Assembly (NCBI GenBank): GCA_021324825.1
Contig: JAJPII010000016.1
Coordinates: 1 to 64,000 of the forward strand
Reading direction: 5' to 3'
DNA from: Spartobacteria bacterium
Lineage (GTDB): Bacteria; Verrucomicrobiota; Verrucomicrobiia; Chthoniobacterales; Chthoniobacteraceae
DNA length: 64,000 bases
In this document: one piece after another, positions 7,412 to 16,020 of the stretch
Layout: each line of letters opens with the position of its first letter
Numbering within the stretch: position 1 is the first letter of the stretch
Position numbers and translations under genes: made by a program
The notes under the pieces: model-generated
Seen by the model: only the letters and a program-made list of their open reading frames with translations
What the model was told of the DNA's origin: nothing
Databases searched by the model: none

Positions 7412-8532
7412 GCCGCCTTTTCCCAACGCTTGCCGAGAAAGCGCTTCGCATCCTCGAGGGAAGGGCTGCGCGCCTGGCGCACGTAGAACCCGGAAGTGGC
7501 GACCCCTATCCGCAGGCTCCCGCTCAAGTCGCATCCCATGAGACGCCCGATGCAGAACCCGGCGTTGAAGTGATCTCCGGCGCCGGTGGTGATCTTCGGC
7601 GCGGGCGTGAACGGGCCGTCCTCGTGGGTCGCGCCCGAAGCGTCGGCGGCGGCGGCGAAGTGCGTGGGATGGATGACCACCGTCTCGATCTTTAGTTTTT
7701 CAAGGATGCGCGCGGCGTGCGCGGTGACGCCGGCGGTTTTGTCGTTTGGCGGCTTGAGGCCGAGCACCGCGCCGATCTGGCGGCTTTCCTGGAGATTCAG
7801 CCCGAGGATGACGCGGAAATATTTCTGGAACTTCGCGATGGTTTTCAGGACGCGCGCGATGTCCTCGCGGTTTCGCTTCGCCGGGTCGGCAAGGTCGAAG
7901 AACATCCACCGCTTTTGTCCCGTGAGGCGCGGCGCGACCTCCGTGAGGATTTTGCGGAAGATGCCTTCCATGTAGGGGATCATCGTCCAGTTCACCAGCG
8001 CGATGAGCGAGGATTCGGAAAACCTGGCGGTGAGCTGCTCGAGCGGCATGCAGCGGATCAATGTCTCCCACGTTATCTCCTTCAGGCTCGCGTGCTTGCC
8101 GCACATGAGCTTGCCGTCCTCGAACTCGATGGCGTCCGTATAGCCCGGCTCGGCCAGCGAGCAGACGTTCGTCCCGCGGGAAAAATCGTTGAAGATCGGG
8201 TGGATGTTCGGCGCGCCGAGGTTTCCGATGTAGGTGACTTGGGTTCCGTAGCTGGCGAGCGCGTTGGCCATGATGGGGCCGTTGCCGCCCAGTTTCGTCA
8301 TTTGCGGCACGAACTCGAAGTTCGCGCTCAAGCCGGCCGCCGCGCGGATGCGATCCGCGAAGGAGGCCATCTTCAGCATGCGGGTGTATTTCGTGGCCGA
8401 CTCGCGCTTGTCGACGACGTGGAGGATCGTGTCGACAAAGCCGTCCAGGCCGACAAGCACGCGTTGTTTGGGGAGCGCCTCGCCGGCGGAGGCGAGTTCA
8501 GCGGGGGTGGAAGGCATGCCCGCGAGGTTCAT
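7408..8532 (-). CDS. PfkB-family carbohydrate kinase
   Basis: This 374-residue ribokinase-fold kinase phosphorylates a sugar or nucleoside hydroxyl. The substrate-side GGN is at 82-84 and the anion hole with catalytic base is TGAGD at 316-320 (D320 as base). A long insert (about 195-250) with DLADPAKR separates the lid from the core, as in a less-studied PfkB subgroup. It is coupled to purD by a GTGA overlap, so the substrate could be linked to nucleosides or ribose, but this is inference. The start could also be the ATG five codons later. Confidence 0.75.
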   Translation of the reverse strand: MNLAGMPSTPAELASAGEALPKQRVLVGLDGFVDTILHVVDKRESATKYTRMLKMASFADRIRAAAGLSANFEFVPQMTKLGGNGPIMANALASYGTQVTYIGNLGAPNIHPIFNDFSRGTNVCSLAEPGYTDAIEFEDGKLMCGKHASLKEITWETLIRCMPLEQLTARFSESSLIALVNWTMIPYMEGIFRKILTEVAPRLTGQKRWMFFDLADPAKRNREDIARVLKTIAKFQKYFRVILGLNLQESRQIGAVLGLKPPNDKTAGVTAHAARILEKLKIETVVIHPTHFAAAADASGATHEDGPFTPAPKITTGAGDHFNAGFCIGRLMGCDLSGSLRIGVATSGFYVRQARSPSLEDAKRFLGKRWEKAA

Positions 8533-8565
8533 CCGAAGGGCTGGGGCCCGTCAAGCCGCAACTCC

Positions 8566-9438
8566 TTATGGCGCGGTATTCAGATAGAAAGCGCGCTGGT
8601 AGATGCGGATGTTGCGCGCCGCGCCGATGGGCACTCCCGACAAGCTCGAATAAAAGGTGGCGGTCGTCGAGGAGGTGACCCACGCCTGGGCCGGGGGAGC
8701 GGTTCCCGTGGTTTCCGGAAGCGCGGTTACCAGGTTGCCGTATGCGGATGTGCCCGAGAGAAGCTTGCGGCTGTTCGAGTCGAGAATGGCGATGGCGACC
8801 ACGATGGCGGAGACATCCTGGAAGCCGTTGAACCCGGACGTTCCCGAGATGGAAGGGATGGCGGAGAAACTGCCGCTCTTCAAAAGATAGCAGAACTGCA
8901 TCCGGAAAACGCCGTCGGCGAGGACGTGGAAATCCTGGTCGGAACCGGTGGTAACGATGCTATTCCACGAATTGGTGATGGTGTTGGGCAGGAAGATCAT
9001 GCCTCCGCCCGAGGTGGAAGGCGCGCCGTCCCAGGTAAGGCCCTTGCCGAGGCGTTGGAGCTGGTAGCTCGAATTGATGTTATAGCCGACCAGCCCCATC
9101 GTGCTCTGGTTCGACAAGGCGGGGCTGGCGTCGAAAAAGGCGGGCGCTTCGCTGTAAAAATACATGCTGTCATTGCCCCCGCTGGCGACGGCCGTGCCGG
9201 TGGTGAAGATGTAGTCCACGTCCTTGCGCTTGGGCATGCCTGCGAAGTCCTTGGCCATCCGGTCGAAGACGATCCGGGCCTGGTCATCGGCGGCGGTGTG
9301 CCGGTTGCTGTTGAGGATGACCGCGTTGGCGCCGCCGACCAGTTGCGCCACCATGACGATGAGCAAGACCAGGACGGCCGAGGCGACCAGCACTTCGACC
9401 ATGGTAAAGCCGGCGGGTTTCCGGGAAAGAAGTCTCAT
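8566..9438 (-). CDS. pseudopilin-like protein, Verru_Chthon cassette protein C type
   Basis: This 290-residue protein has a type IV prepilin leader (MRLLSRKPAG followed by FTMVEVLV, Glu at mature position 5) and a hydrophobic helix, then a secreted domain. The segment with RMAKDFAG and DVDYIF, followed by MYFYSEAP and LQRLGKGL, fits what I recall of the Verru_Chthon cassette protein C family (TIGR02599). It is the third gene of the D-B-C run, 9 bases after B. Such proteins are presumed to be processed by a prepilin peptidase and to form part of an envelope complex; their role is unknown. The large cassette protein A is not beside it. Confidence 0.7.
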   Translation of the reverse strand: MRLLSRKPAGFTMVEVLVASAVLVLLIVMVAQLVGGANAVILNSNRHTAADDQARIVFDRMAKDFAGMPKRKDVDYIFTTGTAVASGGNDSMYFYSEAPAFFDASPALSNQSTMGLVGYNINSSYQLQRLGKGLTWDGAPSTSGGGMIFLPNTITNSWNSIVTTGSDQDFHVLADGVFRMQFCYLLKSGSFSAIPSISGTSGFNGFQDVSAIVVAIAILDSNSRKLLSGTSAYGNLVTALPETTGTAPPAQAWVTSSTTATFYSSLSGVPIGAARNIRIYQRAFYLNTAP

Positions 9439-9447
9439 GGCGGGCGG

Positions 9448-9957
9448 TCAGTTGCGATTCAGCATCGTCATTGTCTCGAAATAACCGGAATAGTTCGCGG
9501 GAAAGGCGGTGGCGCTGCTGTCGGAGGGGGACGGCGGCCAGGAGATGAAGACGCGGACAACCGTGGCGGACCTTTTGGCGGCGGCGGGCGGAGAAAGAGA
9601 CACGGTGGCCCGGTAGACGGCTCCCTTGAAGGAAGTGAGATTGTCTATGGCGGCGGTGGGGGTTGCGTCTTCCCTGAGCAGAAGGGTATGGGTCGCCGAC
9701 GCCGCGCCGGCGGCGGGGAGTGCAATCCCGTAAACCGGGGAGGTTCCGCTTGTCAACGTGGAGTAGATGGGCGCGTTGTGCAGGTCGGCCGCGATGGAAC
9801 TGGCTATGCCGGCGGCGACGGTTTGCTGAACGGCGTTCTGGTTGCTGGTCACCCCGATGGGCAGGAGGCCGAAGATGGCCACGAGCGCAAACGCGGCTAT
9901 CCCCAGCGCGAGCGCCACTTCCACCAGCGAGAAGCCATCGTTATTGCCGTGTTTCAT
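9448..9957 (-). CDS. pseudopilin-like protein, Verru_Chthon cassette protein B type
   Basis: This 169-residue protein has a short leader ending in DG, then FSLVEVALALGIAAFALVAIFGLLPIG with the Glu at mature position 5. The helix followed by LLPIG and AAGIASSIAADL is the pattern I associate with cassette protein B (TIGR02598). Its ATG overlaps the stop of the preceding D-type gene (ATGA), so the two are translationally coupled. Role unknown; a minor pseudopilin-like assembly role is plausible. Confidence 0.7.
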   Translation of the reverse strand: MKHGNNDGFSLVEVALALGIAAFALVAIFGLLPIGVTSNQNAVQQTVAAGIASSIAADLHNAPIYSTLTSGTSPVYGIALPAAGAASATHTLLLREDATPTAAIDNLTSFKGAVYRATVSLSPPAAAKRSATVVRVFISWPPSPSDSSATAFPANYSGYFETMTMLNRN

Positions 9958-10745
9958 TGCCGGTATATCCGGTTTACCCCGGTCATGCCGTCGATCTGAA
10001 TGGCCGCCTCCTGGGGAGGTTCCGCCGTGGGGACCGTGTTTCCGTGGCTTTGTTGAAGGTCTATCTCGATGTATTGCACCATGCTGGTCGTGGCTGTGCC
10101 GCTGGTCACGGCAACCATCCTGGGAACTCCCTGGGGATCAAACTGGATGCATTGATTGTAAAAATTGAATTGGGGGGTTCCAGGCAGCCCCGGAGTCAAA
10201 ACCGAGACGCCGGCGAGCGGATAATTAAACAAAGGGACGCCGTTTGTGATGTTGTACAAATTCACCACCCCGCCGGATGGTCTGGTCATGGCGGAGCTTG
10301 TGCCAGAGATAAAAGACGGGCCGGCGATGTGAATATTGTCAAAATGTTGCAGCTTGCCGAGTTGGGAAAAAACGAGCGTGCCGCTCGCGGGGGCAAGCTG
10401 GCTCGTGCCGTCGTTCGAGGCGATGGCGGAAACCCCGATCCTGCCGCCGACAGTCGCGGTGGCGGCTGTTTGCACGGAGGAACTCATGGTCGAGACGTTG
10501 GTCTCCTCGAAGCCGACGTAAACATAGGTGTTGTTGCCCATGGCGTAGGCGCGGGCCTGGTCGAGGAAGCTGGAGAGGTTGAAAACCATGCTCGTGAAAT
10601 CCGTGCCGCCGCGCATGCTGTTGAACGCGGGCACCATCAAGGCCGTCATAAGAACGAGAACGCCAATGACCAGGAGCAATTCCAGAAGAGTGAATGCCGA
10701 ATCACGGCGAAAAGTCTGGCGGCAGTCCACACTAAGTCCATACAA
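9954..10745 (-). CDS. pseudopilin-like protein, Verru_Chthon cassette protein D type
   Basis: First gene of the cassette. The prepilin leader ends SA before FTLLELLLVIGVLVL, with the Glu at mature position 5; Ala instead of the usual Gly at -1 is seen in some pseudopilins. The 263-residue frame opens with TTG at 10745, and a GTG at 10730 is equally possible. A TTGACA at 10760-10765 (minus) lies just upstream, with a poor -10 (TATGGA) 17 bases on. The secreted domain is Ser/Thr/Gly-rich, fitting cassette protein D (TIGR02596). It is divergent from trxA. Confidence 0.65.
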   Translation of the reverse strand: MYGLSVDCRQTFRRDSAFTLLELLLVIGVLVLMTALMVPAFNSMRGGTDFTSMVFNLSSFLDQARAYAMGNNTYVYVGFEETNVSTMSSSVQTAATATVGGRIGVSAIASNDGTSQLAPASGTLVFSQLGKLQHFDNIHIAGPSFISGTSSAMTRPSGGVVNLYNITNGVPLFNYPLAGVSVLTPGLPGTPQFNFYNQCIQFDPQGVPRMVAVTSGTATTSMVQYIEIDLQQSHGNTVPTAEPPQEAAIQIDGMTGVNRIYRQ

Positions 10746-10818
10746 GTTCAGGGGAGGGCTGTCAAAGAAAACTGTGATGGTTTTTGGCGTCTTGCCCGAA
10801 ATGGGTTAGAAATATCCC

Positions 10819-11157
10819 ATGAACGAACCCATCAACATCAACGAGGAGAGCTTCGAGCGGGCTGTCATCCAATCTCCCGTGCCGGTGCTCGTCGATTTCT
10901 GGGCGCCCTGGTGCGGGCCGTGCAAGATGATCGCCCCGGTGCTCGCGGAAATCGCCAGGGAGAACGGAGACAAGTTCCGCATCGCGAAGGTCAACACGGA
11001 CGACGACCCGGCGCTCATGCAGCGGTTCAACATTCGCGGCATCCCGACTCTGCTTTTTTTCAATGGGGGCAAGCTGGAACACCAGATCGTCGGCATGACG
11101 GGGAAGAAGGCGATCGTCGACAAGCTGGAAGCGCTGGCCTCCGCGCCGGCCGCGTAA
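10819..11157 (+). CDS. trxA: thioredoxin
   Basis: A canonical 112-residue thioredoxin that reduces protein disulfides using its WCGPC dithiol (W31-C35). The FNIRGIPTLLFF segment carries the conserved cis-Pro. It stands divergently from the pseudopilin cassette and is followed directly by an oxidoreductase gene. The 73-base upstream region has a TTGGCG/TAGAAA pair with 17-base spacing ending about 7 bases before the ATG, which would make the transcript nearly leaderless; this is weak evidence. Confidence 0.95.
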   Translation: MNEPININEESFERAVIQSPVPVLVDFWAPWCGPCKMIAPVLAEIARENGDKFRIAKVNTDDDPALMQRFNIRGIPTLLFFNGGKLEHQIVGMTGKKAIVDKLEALASAPAA

Positions 11158-12168
11158 TTGAAGGGGTATCATCTCACCGCCCAGACAGGGGTGGACGGGC
11201 TGGAGGTCTTCGAGGCCGCCGGCCCGGAGCCGCGCCGGGGGGAGATCGCGGTCCGGGTGCGGGCGGTTTCGCTCAACTACCGCGATCTCATGGTGGCCGA
11301 CGGGCGCTATGGGAAGGCGCATTTGCCCCTCATCCCGCTTTCCGACGGCGCGGGCGAGGTGGCGGCGGTGGGCGAAGGCGTCACGCGGTGGAAGCCGGGG
11401 GATCGCGTGGCGGGAACGTTTTTCCAGGGGTGGAACTCCGGCCCTTTCCGGCGCGATGCGCTGGCGCTCGGCGGCGCGCTGGACGGGATGTTCGCGGAAC
11501 GCGTCCTCCTTCCCGAGGACGGGGCGGTGGCGATCCCGCCGCATCTAAGCTGGGAGGAAGCCGCCACGCTTCCCTGCGCGGCGGTCACCGCGTGGCACGC
11601 GCTCGTCACGCACGGCAATATCGCGGCGGATGAAACCGTCCTCCTCCTCGGCACGGGCGGCGTTTCGCTCTTCGCGCTCCAGTTCGCGAAGATGCACGGG
11701 GCGCGGGTCATCATCACTTCGAGCAGCGACGAAAAGCTCGCGCGAGCGCGGGCGCTGGGCGCGGACGAAGGCGTCAACTACCGGGAAAACCCCGATTGGG
11801 AGAAGGAGGTTTTCCGGCTGACGGCGAAGGCGGGCGTCGACCACGTGGTCGAAGTCGTCGGCGGCGACGCTTTCACGCGCTCGCTGCGCACGCTGGCGCC
11901 GGGCGGGACGGTCAGCCTCGTCGGCGGCGTCAGGAGTTTTACGGCGGATGTGCCGCTGCTCCAGATCATCGCGAAATCGGCGGTGGTGCGCGGGATCTAT
12001 GTCGGCAGCCGCGAGATGTTCGAGGCGATGAACCGCGCCGTGGCCCTGCACGCGATGCGTCCCGTCGTGGATCGCGTCTTTCCTTTCGCCGAGGCCGCCG
12101 CCGCTTACCGATACCTCGAAAGCGGGGCGCATTTCGGGAAGGTCACAATTTCATTCGGTGATCGATGA
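11158..12168 (+). CDS. MDR-family NAD(P)-dependent oxidoreductase (zinc-independent alcohol dehydrogenase/quinone oxidoreductase type)
   Basis: This 336-residue medium-chain dehydrogenase/reductase opens with TTG immediately after the trxA stop, so the two are translationally coupled. The Rossmann motif GTGGVS is at 165-170. At the position of the catalytic zinc Cys the sequence reads NYRD (40-43), and the structural-zinc Cys cluster is missing, so it belongs to the zinc-free branch. The substrate is probably an aldehyde, ketone or quinone-like compound and cannot be named. Its 3' end overlaps the convergent GT2 gene by 26 bases. Confidence 0.8.
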   Translation: MKGYHLTAQTGVDGLEVFEAAGPEPRRGEIAVRVRAVSLNYRDLMVADGRYGKAHLPLIPLSDGAGEVAAVGEGVTRWKPGDRVAGTFFQGWNSGPFRRDALALGGALDGMFAERVLLPEDGAVAIPPHLSWEEAATLPCAAVTAWHALVTHGNIAADETVLLLGTGGVSLFALQFAKMHGARVIITSSSDEKLARARALGADEGVNYRENPDWEKEVFRLTAKAGVDHVVEVVGGDAFTRSLRTLAPGGTVSLVGGVRSFTADVPLLQIIAKSAVVRGIYVGSREMFEAMNRAVALHAMRPVVDRVFPFAEAAAAYRYLESGAHFGKVTISFGDR

Positions 12169-13009
12169 GGTCGGCCAGGAGGCCGATGAAGATCATCTGG
12201 ATGCCCGTCATCACGGTCGTTATCTCCAGCAGGCCGAGATGCCCCTGCCGCGTGTAATCGACGGCGCCCTTGACGATCCCCATCGCGATCAAGAGCACGG
12301 CGGGCGGCACGAAGACGTTGAGCGGATTGAAGTACGCGCAGATGCGGATGATCAGGATGGTGAAGTTCGTGAAATCGCGCAGGGGTTTGATCGACGATTT
12401 GCCGACGCGCTTGTGGTAGTTGATCGGCATGAAATGGACCTTGTAGTGGTTGGTCAGCATCGCGAGCGTCAGCGTGGTCGTGAAGGAAAAGCCGTCGGGA
12501 AAAAGCTGGAAAAAACGGAGCGCGACGTCCTTCTGGAAAACGCGCAGCCCGGAGTTCAAGTCCGGGATTTTGCGTTTGCTCAGGTACTCCGCGAGGCGGG
12601 TTATGAGCCACTTCCCGGGCTTGCGGAGCAGCGGGACCTTGACGACCTCGCCGGTGCGCGCGCCGACGACCATGGCGTATTCCGGGGCGAGGGCGAGCAG
12701 GCGCGGGATTTCTTCGAGCGGGTACGTGCCGTCGGCGTCGGTCACGACGATGTAGTCGTATTTGGCCTGGAGCAACCCGTCCTTGAGCGACGCGCCGTAA
12801 CCGAGGTTGGTCTCGTGCTCGATGAGCTTTACGGGCAGGGTGCGGGCGATCTCGCCCGTGCGGTCTTTCGAGCCGTCGTTGATGACGATGATCTCGACGC
12901 TTTTCAACCCGCTCGTGTGGCGCAGCAAGGCTTCAACCGTCTGGGCGATGGAGCCTTCTTCGTCAAAGGCCGGGATGAGAAACGTGGCTTCCAATTCGGA
13001 GACATTCAT
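12143..13009 (-). CDS. GT2 glycosyltransferase, polyprenyl-phosphate sugar synthase type
   Basis: This 288-residue protein starts at ATG 13009, overlapping the upstream stop (ATGA). It has the GT-A fold of dolichol/undecaprenyl-phosphate sugar synthases: LIPAFDEEGS near the N-terminus, NDGS at 44-47, the metal-binding DAD at 91-93, and a DLNSGLRVF segment. Two C-terminal membrane helices (about 215-240 and 255-280) resemble GtrB/ArnC/DPM1-like enzymes, which load a sugar from a nucleotide onto a polyprenyl phosphate. It is the last gene of an operon with two polytopic GT-C-like proteins that could use such a lipid-linked sugar. The sugar is unknown. Confidence 0.8.
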   Translation of the reverse strand: MNVSELEATFLIPAFDEEGSIAQTVEALLRHTSGLKSVEIIVINDGSKDRTGEIARTLPVKLIEHETNLGYGASLKDGLLQAKYDYIVVTDADGTYPLEEIPRLLALAPEYAMVVGARTGEVVKVPLLRKPGKWLITRLAEYLSKRKIPDLNSGLRVFQKDVALRFFQLFPDGFSFTTTLTLAMLTNHYKVHFMPINYHKRVGKSSIKPLRDFTNFTILIIRICAYFNPLNVFVPPAVLLIAMGIVKGAVDYTRQGHLGLLEITTVMTGIQMIFIGLLADLIDHRMKL

Positions 13010-14502
13010 GATTTTTCGGAACGCGAGGTCAATATCCAACGATGAAATCCTGACGCCACGACGTCCAGCGCGATGGCGGCCAGCACAAGCCCGATCCATT
13101 CGACCGGTTGCACGTACTCGGCCTTCCGGTCGGCGATGGCGAAGACGGTGAGCAGGTAAAGGAACGCGGGCAGCCAAAGGACGGATGTCGCGGCGAACCG
13201 GGCCGGGGTGAAACAAAAAAGGAGCCCGAGCAGCGCCAGCACGCCGAGCCATCCCGGGGCGAGCCGGTATTTCCCGGCGTCCTTGTATTCATGCATCCAG
13301 GCGACGCGGCTCGCGGCCGCTTTCAGGGGGAGATAAAGCGGATTGTGGCGGGTCTGGCGCTCCGCGACTTTCTTTTCGTAATCGGCCTGGTCCATTCCGT
13401 AGAAGAGGCGCAATTCGGAGGGGTGGTTTTTCCACCGGTCGTCGTTCACCGTTTGTTGCAGTTCCCAGAATGCGGGCGGTTCCAGCTTCGGGTCGAGTAT
13501 GTCGCAGTTGGCGAAGGCGATGCCGATCTTCGTGGCGGTTATGTTCGCGAAGGCGAACGGGTGATCCAGGATCGCCTCCCTCGCGAGGCCCGCGCAGACC
13601 TTGGAGAACTCCTTTTCCCGCGTCGTGAGGCCCGCCCACACAGGGCCGATTTTGGAGGGATCGGGATCCGAGAGCGGTTTCTTGTATCCCTTTTGGTCCC
13701 AGGGGTATTGGTCCCCTTCCGCGCGCGCTCGGAGCACGATGGGCCGGAGGGAGTCCCGGTATTCCTTCCACTTGGAACCCTCCAGTTTTACGAGCGGCAA
13801 AGTCGAACTGAGGAGCAGCCAGTCGCCCTGCTGTTTTTCGCCCGAGGTGAGGATGATGAGCGCCGCCGCGCCGAGGGCGCCCCAGCATTTTCCGCCCCAC
13901 TTGAAGGGGTTCCCCGCCGGCAGGACGGCAAAGACGACGCACCCGAGCCAGATGCCGCGCCCGTGCGGTTTGACGGACGCCACGGCGGCGGCGGAAAGGA
14001 GAAACCAGAAAAGCCGTTTGCGATCCTTCAGCGCGCCGGGCGGCATGGCGAGCGCCGCGGTCAGCACGAATAGCGCGAGGAACACCGTTTCGGAGATGAG
14101 TTCGTGTTCATCCCATACCATCTGGGGCAGGATGGCCGCGATGAGGGTGACGGCGGGAATCCAGAGGTTTCGCAGCTTTGTAAGGCAACCCGTTATCCAT
14201 CCGATGCCAAAGAGCGTGGCAAGCCCAAGCAAGTGTTGGAGAACGGGCGCGGAGCGCGCGGGGCTGACGAGCAGCGCGGGAGACGGCACGAGCAGCAGGG
14301 GATAAAGCCAGCGGCGCCTGGCGGGAAAGGAGATGCGATGCTCCTGCCAGATGCGTTCCGCGGCGACGAAATAGGAGGGGCTGTCCGCGCCGTAGAATCC
14401 TTCCGGGATGGCGGTCAGGAACGCGACGCGGATGGCGGCGCCGACGAGGATCGCGGGCAGGCAGAGAAGGAGGCACCGGCGCCAGCCGAAGGCGGCGTTC
14501 AA
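13006..14502 (-). CDS. polytopic membrane protein, GT-C glycosyltransferase-like, copy 2
   Basis: This 498-residue protein has about ten hydrophobic segments. The TTG at 14502 is chosen because its TTGA overlaps the upstream stop and because the protein then aligns from its first residues with its upstream neighbour. Both share EGFYG(A/S)DSPSYF after the first helix, an acidic loop where GT-C enzymes such as ArnT or PMT place a catalytic Asp, plus a KDRKRLFWFLL segment and a soluble loop (about 270-400). A glycosyltransferase using lipid-linked sugar is likely but not shown. It overlaps the GT2 gene by 4 bases. Confidence 0.6.
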   Translation of the reverse strand: MNAAFGWRRCLLLCLPAILVGAAIRVAFLTAIPEGFYGADSPSYFVAAERIWQEHRISFPARRRWLYPLLLVPSPALLVSPARSAPVLQHLLGLATLFGIGWITGCLTKLRNLWIPAVTLIAAILPQMVWDEHELISETVFLALFVLTAALAMPPGALKDRKRLFWFLLSAAAVASVKPHGRGIWLGCVVFAVLPAGNPFKWGGKCWGALGAAALIILTSGEKQQGDWLLLSSTLPLVKLEGSKWKEYRDSLRPIVLRARAEGDQYPWDQKGYKKPLSDPDPSKIGPVWAGLTTREKEFSKVCAGLAREAILDHPFAFANITATKIGIAFANCDILDPKLEPPAFWELQQTVNDDRWKNHPSELRLFYGMDQADYEKKVAERQTRHNPLYLPLKAAASRVAWMHEYKDAGKYRLAPGWLGVLALLGLLFCFTPARFAATSVLWLPAFLYLLTVFAIADRKAEYVQPVEWIGLVLAAIALDVVASGFHRWILTSRSEKS

Positions 14503-16016
14503 GGCGTCTGCTCCCGGGGAACGCGGTTCATCAACAGGAGGCCGCGATGGACAACCGCATCCAGAAGAACCGCGATGAGCAGAAAGCCCAGCCATTCGAC
14601 CGTCTCGACGTACTGGACATTATGGTCGCCTATCGCGTGGACGGAAATGAGGCAGAGGCTCGCGGGCAGCCAGAGCACGGCCCGCCTCACGAAGCGGCCC
14701 GGCGCGAGGCATGTGAGAAACCCCAGGAGCGCCAGCACGCCCGGCCAGCACGGGGTGAGCCAGTGCTTCCCTGTAACCGGGTCCTGGTTATCCCGCATCC
14801 AAACCATCCGGCGCGCGACGGCGCTCAGGAAGGGCAGGGCGGCATTGCGCCGCCTGCGCCGCTCCGCGGACAGTTTCGCGTATTGTGGTTCCTCGATATT
14901 GTAGAAAAGCTGTAGCTGGCGCCTGTGGTCGGACCAATTATCGGAGTTCTCCCTGTCCTGATCTTTCCAGAACTCCTGCGGATCCATCCGCTCTATATAG
15001 TGGCCCCGGTCGGCGAAGGAAATGCCGATCTTCGTGAAGGTGAACCGCGCGAACCAGAACGGATGTTCCCATATCGCGCCCCTGGCCAGCGCCAGGCAGA
15101 CCATGGAAAATTCTTTCTCCCGACTGGCGAGGCTCGCCCAGACCGGATCGATCTTCGAAGGGTCGGCGTCTCCGAGAGCCTTCTTATATTTCGCCTCGTT
15201 CCAGGGGAATTGATCCAGTTGGCGCCGCGCGTCCAGCACGAGCGGGCGGATCGCGTCGCGGTAGGGCTTCAAGGCCGGCGCCTCGAGGTTCACAAGCGGC
15301 AGTGTCGAGCTCAGCAGCAGCCAGTCCGCCTGCTGCTTCTCGCCGGATGTCGACATGATGAGCGCCGCCGCCGCGAGCGCTCCCCAGCATTTGCCTCCCC
15401 ATTTCAACGGATTGCCCGCGAGCGGAATCGCGCATAGGACGCACCCGAGCCAGACGCCCCTGCCATGCGGTTTGGTCGCGGCGACGGCGGCCGCGGCGAG
15501 GAGGAACCAGAAGAGCCGTTTGCGATCCTTCAGCGCGCCGGGCGGCATCGCGAGCGCCACCGTCAGCACGAAGGCCGCGAGAAAGACCGGCTCCGATACG
15601 ACCTCCTGTTCGTACCACAATATTTTTGGGCTTATCGCGGCGAGGACGGTGACGACGGGAACCCAGAGCGAGCGCAACCGCGTCAGGTTCCCCGCGATCC
15701 AGCCGATGCCGAAGAGCGTCGCCAGCCCGAGCAGGTGCTGGAAGAGCGGGATCGTCCGCGCCGGGCCGGCGGGCAGGATCGGCAGCGGGACGAGCAACAG
15801 GGGATAAAGCCAGCGGCGCTTCTCCGTGAAGAGCATGTTCCCGTGGTTGCGGCTCCAGACCTTGGCCGCCGCTTCGAAATAGGAAGGGCTGTCGGAGCCG
15901 TAGAATCCCTCCGGCTCGGCGGCCAAAAGACAAAGGCGGAGAACCGCGCCGAGGATGAGCGCGGGGAGGCAGAGCGGCAGGCATTGCCGCAAGGTGAATT
16001 TTCGCTCGGAAGTCAC
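14499..16016 (-). CDS. polytopic membrane protein, GT-C glycosyltransferase-like, copy 1
   Basis: This 505-residue paralogue of the next gene is very similar along its whole length. The acidic loop after the first helix reads GFYGSDSPSY (Asp 42), and the central loop contains the same WKDxxK-like soluble region. Long stretches such as the KDRKRLFWFLL and KPHGRG segments are nearly identical in the two copies, which suggests tandem duplication followed by divergence. It starts 4 bases after the stop of the second SPFH gene, so all are in one operon. Confidence 0.6.
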   Translation of the reverse strand: MTSERKFTLRQCLPLCLPALILGAVLRLCLLAAEPEGFYGSDSPSYFEAAAKVWSRNHGNMLFTEKRRWLYPLLLVPLPILPAGPARTIPLFQHLLGLATLFGIGWIAGNLTRLRSLWVPVVTVLAAISPKILWYEQEVVSEPVFLAAFVLTVALAMPPGALKDRKRLFWFLLAAAAVAATKPHGRGVWLGCVLCAIPLAGNPLKWGGKCWGALAAAALIMSTSGEKQQADWLLLSSTLPLVNLEAPALKPYRDAIRPLVLDARRQLDQFPWNEAKYKKALGDADPSKIDPVWASLASREKEFSMVCLALARGAIWEHPFWFARFTFTKIGISFADRGHYIERMDPQEFWKDQDRENSDNWSDHRRQLQLFYNIEEPQYAKLSAERRRRRNAALPFLSAVARRMVWMRDNQDPVTGKHWLTPCWPGVLALLGFLTCLAPGRFVRRAVLWLPASLCLISVHAIGDHNVQYVETVEWLGFLLIAVLLDAVVHRGLLLMNRVPREQTP

Positions 16017-16020
16017 CGGC

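Noticed and set aside
7717..9999. A 760-codon open frame on the plus strand, antisense to the pfkB kinase and pseudopilin genes.
   Set aside because: The minus strand carries recognisable families throughout; the plus frame is low-complexity Arg/Gly/His-rich sequence typical of high-GC shadow frames.
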